Part shown: positions 54,310 to 61,631 of the stretch, piece by piece
Numbering within the stretch: position 1 is the first letter of the stretch
How the letters are laid out: each line of letters opens with the position of its first letter
Source of the DNA: Stentor coeruleus
Lineage: Eukaryota; Ciliophora; Heterotrichea; Heterotrichida; Stentoridae
Direction of reading: 5' to 3'
NCBI GenBank assembly: GCA_001970955.1
Contig: MPUH01000073.1
Span: 55,509 to 119,508, forward strand
DNA: 64,000 nt
Position numbers and translations under genes: made by a program
Notes under the pieces: generated by a model
Told to the model about the DNA's origin: nothing
Seen by the model: the letters and a program-made list of their open reading frames with translations, nothing else
Database searches by the model: none

Positions 54310-54617
54310 TAATTTAAGGATCAGAGTCCTGGTTAGATTATTAAGTATGTATGGGGTGGACAAAGTGTTTAAAGGTAGTGGAATATTTATTGTGAGAAAG
54401 ATATTTATCCTTAGGAAATTTATGTCTATTGGACCTATGGTTTTTAACCTTTTGGGGAGATTTTGTTAGGAAAATTTTATGTTAGAATTGTTTGATTTTT
54501 TTTTGGAATTTTTGTCGTGGTGATGTGTAATGGGAAGATTGTAAGGATTAAGTTTTTATGATTAGATTGATTGATTGTTGTTGTTTTTTAGAATACAGAT
54601 GGTTCTGATGAATTTAT

Positions 54618-54746
54618 ATGATGGTGTAGGTTTTATGAGTTTAATGGATTTGGGTAATGGAAGGAATAAATTGTGCTTTAGNATGATGGTGTAGGTTTTA
54701 TGAGTTTAATGGATTTGGGTAATGGAAGGAATAAATTGTGCTTTAG
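54618..54746. repeat. 64-bp direct repeat around N 54682 (assembly join)
   Basis: Bases 54618-54681 recur at 54683-54746 with N between. It runs directly into the next tandem repeat, so this place was hard to assemble. Confidence 0.7.
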
Positions 54747-54896
54747 GGGTTGGATTAGATGTTTTTAGGGGATTGCTTATATGTAAAGATATTTATTTAT
54801 AAGTTCTACTTATAATTTTTGGGGTTGGATTAGATGTTTTTAGGGGATTGCTTATATGTAAAGATATTTATTTATAAGTTCTACTTATAATTTTTG
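54746..54896. repeat. 75-bp tandem duplication without N
   Basis: The unit beginning ggggttggattag at 54746 recurs at 54821 without visible mismatch. It may be real or an overlap artefact like its neighbour. Confidence 0.75.
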
Positions 54897-54985
54897 ACTT
54901 TGGTAAAATAACATTTCTTCATCAATTCAACCAACCCTACACAAATCCACAGGATCTATTTTAACTTATTAATAAAATACTATAA

Positions 54986-55579
54986 TTACTTTTTAGAACT
55001 CAAAGAAAAATCAGTTAATGAAGAACTGAATCTCTTTTCATTTCCCACAGTCCATACAGGTCCTGATTTTTCTTTATTAACATTATAAGTCCCAGGTCCA
55101 GGATAATTACAAATACTAAAACTTTTTCTTTTAGCTTTACCAATAGCATAAGCTGGCATCATAGCTTTAGAATACAAACTTAAATTATATTGGCCAGGTC
55201 CAGGAAAAGCTTCTGGTTTAGAACGTTCCCGTGGGCCTTGGAATGTATAACTTGGTCCAAGATTACTAAGTGATTTCTCATATCTTCCAGGTCCTGGGGT
55301 TTCTTCAAATAATTTAATACGTGTTCGTAAAGACTTGCCTATACTGAATAATTATTACGTTGCTCTTGGGGATGCTTTTCCAAAATCCTTTGGACTATAA
55401 GAACCAGGTCCTGGTATATCTAATTGACTACGAAGAATTCTTGAAGATTTTCCTATTTTACATCGAGGACTAGATTCCATATGATTATCAGAAGGGTTAT
55501 AAGCTCCAGGGCCAGGGACAATTACGATTAGAGGTGAAGTTCTGCGACCTTGCAAGGTCCATGCAGGTGAATTTTTCAT
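54986..55579 (-). CDS. STPG (SHIPPO, sperm-tail PG-rich repeat) protein
   Basis: Seen: ATG 55579 to TAA 54986, one 15-nt intron at 55344-55358 (GTAATAATTATTCAG), 192 aa. Five Pro-Gly repeats: PGPGAYNP, PGPGSYSP, PGPGRYEK, PGPGQYNL, PGPGTYNV, each about 35-40 residues apart and followed by a Lys-rich G-K-S/A stretch. Family knowledge: STPG/ODF3-type proteins line the lumen or associate with axonemal and centriolar microtubules. Inference: a ciliary or cortical microtubule component. Splicing is needed to join both halves of the repeat array. Confidence 0.88.
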
Positions 55580-55901
55580 TATTCAATTATATTTTTTAAC
55601 TTTGATAGAAATTTAAAGAATTACTTTTTAAGATGATAAGTTGTATTAAAACTGTTGGGTATTTGCCAATCTGTATGTGATGGAGAGATGAAAATTATAA
55701 GTGATAGGTTAAAGTTGAGAACTTAGAAAAAAAATTATTTGAGTGTAAGTTTAACTGAAATCTTTTTTATTTATCAATGATCCTGCTATAAAAGAATTCA
55801 ATCAATATCATAGGTAGTATTAAAATATTGTTTGAGTAAATAGTTTGTTTTTTTTGAAAGTTATTGTCCTAAAAGATAAGTTAAATAAATGATAGGGTTA
55901 A
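55580..55901. other. intergenic, promoter side of the STPG gene
   Basis: 322 bp with no gene, repeat or RNA recognised; AT-rich and G-rich on the plus strand near 55660-55690. Confidence 0.5.
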
Positions 55902-56795
55902 TTATGCGAATGTTGAAGAAAATTTTTCTCTCAATAAGCTTTGTTGTATTGATTTAGCTTCTTTAAGTTTTTCTTCATTTCTAGTCATGAGGTCTTGAAG
56001 CTGTCTTTTTGATTTGTCTCCAGGGCTTGAATAATTTAATTCACTCATAGTAAGATTTATATCAGCCTGTTCCTTTTCCAGTTTTACAATCATATTACTA
56101 ATATTTTCTAAGCTGCTTTCACTTTTACTAGGAGCATTGACACTATAGCTTTTGAACGTAGGAATTTTTATAACTTTTTTTGAAGTTTTTCTTTTCTGAA
56201 CTGCCTGAATTGGGTTATAACTGCAAACTCTTGAGCATTTTCCCTGTTCTAATTGAACTTGTAATTGATGGATATACTTATCTTTTTCTTTTATTACAAT
56301 CAACAATTCCTTTTCTCGATTTTCAAGTTTTACTTTCAACTTTTTAGATTGCTCAAGGCGTTTTCCTCTTTCTTCCTGAAGAGCTTCTTCAAGTTCTTGT
56401 GTACGATTTTTATAAAACTCTAATTGTTTAACCATTTCCCTAGTCTCATTATGAACTTTAAGAGAGTGTTCTTTTATTAAAGCTTCTAATTTGAGTTTTT
56501 CTTTAGCATGGCTTGCAATATGCATTTCTTTTTCTTTTTCAAGAACTTGTACTTGAGCTTCAAGATAACAATTTTGAGATCGAAGATTTAAAACTTCTTG
56601 GCCAAGATGATTAACATCATCTTCAAGGTAATTTAGTGTGTCTTTTGCGTAAGTTTTTGTTATGTAAGACTTATGATTACTTGTTTCGTTAGTTTGCCAC
56701 TTTTCTGTTAATGAATCATTTAGCAAAGTTTGGTAAGCTTCTCCTTGTGATAAACTATCACTTAAATCACCACTTGAATTGTACTTATGAGACAT
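55902..56795 (-). CDS. coiled-coil protein, unknown
   Basis: Not assigned to a family. 297 aa, ATG 56795, TAA. A Ser/Thr-rich N-terminus (residues 1-50) is followed by a continuous coiled coil from about 55 to 195 (EVLNLRSQNCYLEAQVQVLE, KVKLENREKELLIVIKEKD). A short basic spacer (AVQKRKTSKKVIKIPTF) leads to a second helical segment at about 230-297. No membrane segment. Composition suits a cytoskeletal or basal-body scaffold, which is inference. Confidence 0.65.
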   Translation of the reverse strand: MSHKYNSSGDLSDSLSQGEAYQTLLNDSLTEKWQTNETSNHKSYITKTYAKDTLNYLEDDVNHLGQEVLNLRSQNCYLEAQVQVLEKEKEMHIASHAKEKLKLEALIKEHSLKVHNETREMVKQLEFYKNRTQELEEALQEERGKRLEQSKKLKVKLENREKELLIVIKEKDKYIHQLQVQLEQGKCSRVCSYNPIQAVQKRKTSKKVIKIPTFKSYSVNAPSKSESSLENISNMIVKLEKEQADINLTMSELNYSSPGDKSKRQLQDLMTRNEEKLKEAKSIQQSLLREKFSSTFA

Positions 56796-56858
56796 TTTTT
56801 GTATTGTTTATAAGCTAATTAGTATTAGTATTAGTTAGGAATTATAATAAAGATATAC

Positions 56859-57556
56859 TCAAAGTTGTACTAAACCATAATTTATTCTTGCAGAGCCTTG
56901 ATTAAACGAAGTATCTTCATTATCTCTAGCAGTTATATCTATAATTGACTTTTTAATACACTGATACTTAATTGCAAAAAAAATTGCAATCAACAAAAAA
57001 ATCCCAATTAAACAAATAAGTCCTATCATAGACAAAAATATAAAATCATTAGTTCCATAAAACACACCCAACCAAGTTGTAAGTGTTACCATTAAAATAA
57101 AAAACATTCCTAAAAAGCATATCGGTATCCAAATATCTTTTTGCACATAACATTTGAATTTATAATTAAACTTCACATTATATTTCCCCTTACATATTTC
57201 ACACTTTTTAAATTCACCACCAGATTCCGCAACACATAAAAGCCATTTTTCAAGCAGCTCTGATGTACAAATGAAAGTGTCCCTTTACATATACAAGGCC
57301 TTATAAGTTCTTCTGAACTAATCTGCAAACAAATCCTACACGGTACAGGACTCAAGCATTTTATTTCCGTATTTTTTACATCATTTTCCCTAATATCTTT
57401 AAAATCTTCAATAATATCACTTTTCTCAATATCAAGTGCAAGTGATATATTAATTTTACTATCTGAACTATTAGATAAACTAAAACATATACTTTTTTGT
57501 ATCTGATTTTCAATAGACTGTTCTTGTTCTAAACCAGAAATCGTTGTTGTTTGCAT
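56859..57556 (-). CDS. RING-CH (MARCH-like) membrane E3 ligase, one-base frameshift
   Basis: Seen: ATG 57556, stop TGA 56859. The RING-CH pattern is CRICLQ, CICKGTLSFVHQSCLK, then in the next frame WLLCVAES and CEICKGKYNVKF, followed by two membrane helices (WIPICFLGMFFILMVTL, FLSMIGLICLIGIFLLIAI). The two parts join only if one base is added in the A run (T run 57246-57250 on the plus strand), giving L-K-K-W and about 232 aa. Family knowledge: MARCH-type E3s ubiquitinate membrane proteins. The missing base is most likely a sequencing or assembly error; a true frameshift or programmed shift is the alternative. ATG is 42 bp from the divergent PKG ATG. Confidence 0.72.
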
Positions 57557-57598
57557 TATATATCCAGGATCGCGATCATATCAATTCAACATTAAAAT

Positions 57599-60389
57599 AT
57601 GGGAACTGGGTGTATGAGAATAAAAGGATATAAGCAGTTAGAAAACCATGAAAACGAAATCGCTAATCTTAATCGAGTACCAAGAAAAATAAAGAAAAGT
57701 CAAATTGTTGACGAAAATACTTCATCAAAAGACCCTTCAAAGAAAAAAAAAAGTATCATGAACGGCCGGGAAACTTCCACTTATATTGAAGCAGCAGCTG
57801 GAGAAATAGTCCCAGATGCTGTAAAAACTCCTGAAGATAAACAAAGAATCATTCAAGCTTTAAACAACCACTTTATTTTCACAAGTCTGACTGATGAAGA
57901 CAAAGAGATGGTAGCTGATGCAATGCAACTCTATCAATTCATGCCGGAAACTATCGTTTTTATGCAGGGAATGCCATCAAAATCATATTATGTTGTCCGA
58001 ACGGGGACTTTAGAAGTTATCGTCAATGGGAAAAGAGTTAATAAAATCCACCCTGGTGAAGGGTTTGGTGAACTTGCTCTTCTTCATGATAATCCACGTT
58101 CAGCAACACTGAAATGTATTGATTTTACATCATTATGGGGTGTTGAAAGACAGACTTTCCGTAAAGTTATTGAAGATATGAACACGTTGATTTATGAACA
58201 AAATCGTGAGTTCTTAGAAAAAGTGACTCTTTTAAGTTCTTTAACTTCGCCACAAAAAGACTCTTTAGCTGCAAATCTTGTAAGTTATAAATATTATAGT
58301 GGTCAAAAAATCATCACTGAAGGGGAAACTGGTAATCAGCTTTATATTATTAAAGAAGGTGTTGTAAGTGTTCAAAAAGGCACTCAAGAAATAGCTAAAT
58401 TGCATGCTGGAAGTTACTTTGGGGAAATGGCTTTACTTAATAATACACCTAGATCAGCTACTTGTGTAGCTATTGAAGGCCCAGTAAAATGTATGTGTTT
58501 GAGTAGAGAAACATTACATAAAGTTTTATCTAACAAACTTCAAGACATAATTGAAAAAAACACTATTATGGAAGCTATAAACAAAAGTGAATCCTTAAGT
58601 TTACTTAATAAAGAACAAAAAGAAACTATATCCAAAGATATACATGAAAGAAATTACAAAGGTGGAGATGTTGTTATACCTCTAGGAAGTCCTTGTAAAT
58701 CGAAAATTTATATTATTATATCAGGAAGACTACAATATGCAAAAACCTCATTATCTTATGCAGATAAAGGAACTTGTGTTGGTGATATGTATGTGACAAA
58801 AAGTCATGGTGATGATTTAAAATATGAAGATGATCTTATTGCCGCAGCTGATATGAAAGTTGGAGAAATAACAAAATATCAATTCGAAATTTCTATAGGA
58901 GGTAAATATGAAGAAGTAGTAAAAGAAAATGCTGCAACAAATGTTTTGAAGAAAGTTTATTTGTTTAGTACCTTAGAAAACACAAAAATGAAAGACCTTT
59001 TTACTATGATCCGTATAGAAAAATTTAGTGACTCTGAAATTATACTTCGTGAAGGTATGCCTTGTAATAATGTTTATGTTGTTAAAAGAGGTAAAGTTGA
59101 TGTTTTTAAAGCGGGAAATTTAGTTAAAACTATAACTAAACATAACTATTTTGGTGAAAGGGGGATTTTGTTAAATGAAAATTCAATATGCACTTATGTT
59201 GCTAATGGAAATGTAACTTTATGGAGTATTGCTAATTCTGAATTTACTGGATTGGTTAATGATAAAATGACGGTTAGTATGAATTTGAGGATTAAAATGG
59301 AAGATGAAGATGTTGAACTTCAGAATATTTTGATACTTAAAAGATTAGGAAAAGGGATGTTTGCTAAGGTATATTTGGTTAAGACAGAAAAGTCTGATTA
59401 TTATGCGTTAAAAGCGGTATCACGGAGGAAAATTGATAAGTTTGCTATAAATGAACAACTTATTGTAATTTTTATGTAGTTAGAAAAAAGGATTTTAAAT
59501 CAAGTTGATCATCCTTTTATAGTAAAACTTGTCAAGTCATTTAAGGATCAAAAAAGGATTTATTTTTTGTTGGAGTATGTCCATGGATTAGAACTGAATG
59601 TTATACTGAGACATGTTGGCTTACTTAATATTTGAGATGAATGTTATACTGAGACATGTTGGCTTACTTAATAACTCAGATTCACAGTTTTATATTGCTT
59701 CGATGATTTTAATTTTGCAGTATTTGCATGAAAGAGATATAATATACAGAGACTTGAAGCCAGAAAATATTATGGTCGATAATCAAGGGTTTATAAAACT
59801 TGTAGATTTTGGTACAGCTAAAATAATCCAAGGTCGAACTTATACTTTAGTTGGATCTCCTCATTATATAGCTCCTGAAGTAATTGTAGGTAAAGGTTAT
59901 GGGAAAATGGCTGATTTATGGTCTCTTGGTATCTGCCTTTACGAGTTTTTGTGTGGGCGGGTGCCTTTTGGTGAGGAAGAAGAAGACCCATATAGAATCT
60001 ATGAGGAAATTCTTGAAAAACCATTGGAATTCCCTGATGATATTGACCCAATAGGTGAAGTTGCCCCAATATTTATTAGACAACTTCTTAGTAAATTTGC
60101 TGAATCTAGATGTAATGGCCCACTTGAGAAACTTAAAAAACATGATTGGTTTGCAGGATTTGATTGGGAACAACTTAGCTGCCAAAAAATCACCCCACCA
60201 TATAAACCGGATATTGGAGAAATTGGTGAAGATTGTCAAGATGATTTAGATGAACCACAATCCCCTTGGGACATGCAGTTAAATCAAGACTCAGAAGATA
60301 CATCGGATTCTCTGCCTGAGATTTGTGACACTGAGATTGAAGAGTACAAAAAAACTATTCCTTTTAATTGGGATCAACAGTTTCTTTAA
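57599..60389 (+). CDS. cGMP-dependent protein kinase (PKG), four CNB domains, broken by a 43-bp duplication
   Basis: Seen: ATG 57599, a 15-nt intron at 59465-59479 (GTAATTTTTATGTAG), TAA 60389. N-terminus MGTGCMRIKG fits acylation. CNB-A (FGELALLHDNPRSAT) and CNB-B (FGEMALLNNTPRSAT) have intact phosphate cassettes. CNB-C (CVGDMYVTKSHGD) and CNB-D (FGERGILLNENSICT) do not. The kinase domain has GKGMFAKVYLV, LKAVSRRK, YRDLKPENIMV, VDFGTAK, SPHYIAPEVIVG, then an AGC tail (FAGFDWEQL). A 43-bp insertion repeating 36 bp (59595-59673) shifts the frame between LELNVILRHVG and NNSDSQFYIAS; removing it gives about 910 aa. Family knowledge: this layout matches alveolate PKG, activated by cGMP. Confidence 0.9.
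59595..59673. repeat. 36-bp direct repeat at 43-bp offset inside the PKG kinase domain
   Basis: The sequence from tgaatgttatac at 59595 recurs from 59638, with seven extra bases (tttgaga) between. 43 is not a multiple of 3, so it breaks the frame. No GT...AG unit of 43 nt fits, so it is a duplication or assembly fault, not an intron. Confidence 0.8.
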
Positions 60390-61631
60390 TTTATGTTGTT
60401 TTTAAATTCATGAGTAATTTCTGATATATTGAATATTTGTGTTTTTATGTTTATTCATAATTATGATGAAAAATATTTCTTTTTCTTGTTTGCTAGTTTA
60501 ACTATTGAGGTATAGTTAAAATACAGATTTGTATGGAAAATTCAGATAAACTAGTTTTATCATATTATAAACTAGCAATATATGATGAACATGTTTACTT
60601 GTACATACACTGCTATAAATTTCTTTTATAAGAGAAAAAACTTAAATCTAATAATTTGGAGTGTTAAACTTTTCTTCTGAAGGACAACATGCTTATTTTC
60701 CATACTGGATCTTTAGAAGAATCAATTTTGGTAGATATAAAAATAAACTCTAAATTGAACTTCTTCCTGTAAGTAGAACTGGTCTTTACCCTTTTACAAC
60801 TTTAAAATGTTTAGAGATTTATGTGGAAATACTTCGGGATTATGAAAAATTTAAACAGGTACTTTGTGCTTATTCTACACTAACTAAAGGAGATTCATAA
60901 GGATTATGATTGAAGAAAATGTTTATATGATCTATATTGTGGTTGTATCCCTGAAAAATAAGTGCATTATCAAAAATGGACACTTTGATAATAGTGTTAG
61001 GATTTCATATCAAAAGTACTTACAAAACATGATTTGATTAAGCATAAAAAACTTATAGAAAGATTATGAGTTTTGTAAAAACTAATTCTAAATTTTATGA
61101 GATGTTGATTCTGGGCATATTTCAACTCTATTATAGTTTATTTTTAATTGATTGTTTTTATCCTACTTGAAAACTTTAAAGTAAAAAGTTGAATGTATAT
61201 TTTTTATTATATAAGATTCTTTCTATATATATCAAATAAAATAATTGATAACTATTGTGAGTTGATTGCTTTTGAATTTTTAAACTATCTAAAAACAGGA
61301 GGGAAATTGAGTAATAATATTAAAGTCAAGATAAAAACTATAAATACAATTTTCAGACTTAAAGATATTAGTTTATAAGACAAAAACAAAGCATCAGCCA
61401 TAGAATTATTAATTCAACAACACAAATAATTTACTAATAAAGCAAGAGGCACATACCAGAAAAGATATAAAAGTTATAATTTCAAGTTAATTAAGTTTTT
61501 TCAGTCTAATTCTTTATATTCAGAACATCCCATAATACCAAAATTTTTACTTAATAAAAAATATTTTTAAGCACAAAGCTTTTCATACATAAAATCTTAA
61601 TAGTTTATCCTACATTTTTTATATAATATTA
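60390..61631. other. intergenic with a UFD1 remnant
   Basis: About 1.2 kb between PKG and the LNR receptor. It contains the remnant at 60655-61038 (separate entry). The small open frame at 61193-61378 shows no family motif and looks accidental. Nothing else was recognised. Confidence 0.5.
60655..61038 (+). pseudogene. UFD1: UFD1 remnant (ubiquitin fusion degradation 1-like)
   Basis: Seen: from 60655 a frame reads FGVLNFSSEGQHAYFPYWIF, then KNKL-stop-IELLPVS, then YEKFKQVLCAYSTLTKGDS. After a missing base near 60895 another frame continues RIMIEENVYMIYIVVVSLKN to TGA 61036. The order matches the UFD1 N-terminal domain: GVLEF...LPHWM, LVQVE, ALRNFACLTTGDVIAI, YELRVMETKP. The TAA falls where UFD1 has Gln. 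Neither lesion lies in a GT...AG micro-intron. The start of UFD1 and everything C-terminal to this region are absent. Family knowledge: UFD1 works with NPL4 and p97/Cdc48. Inference: a disabled copy. Confidence 0.55.

Larger units (their letters stand above)
54310..54985. other. intergenic with repeated blocks
   Basis: G/T-rich 3' flank of the CCHC gene, then the two repeat blocks listed separately, then C/A-rich sequence before the 3' end of the STPG gene. No gene is seen. Confidence 0.5.

Noticed and set aside
59595-59680. 43-nt intron in PKG
   Set aside because: No GT...AG choice of 43 nt restores the frame, and the content is a direct repeat of adjacent coding sequence.
61193-61378. 61-codon frame between the UFD1 remnant and the receptor gene
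   Set aside because: Low-complexity AT-rich translation with no motif; likely chance.
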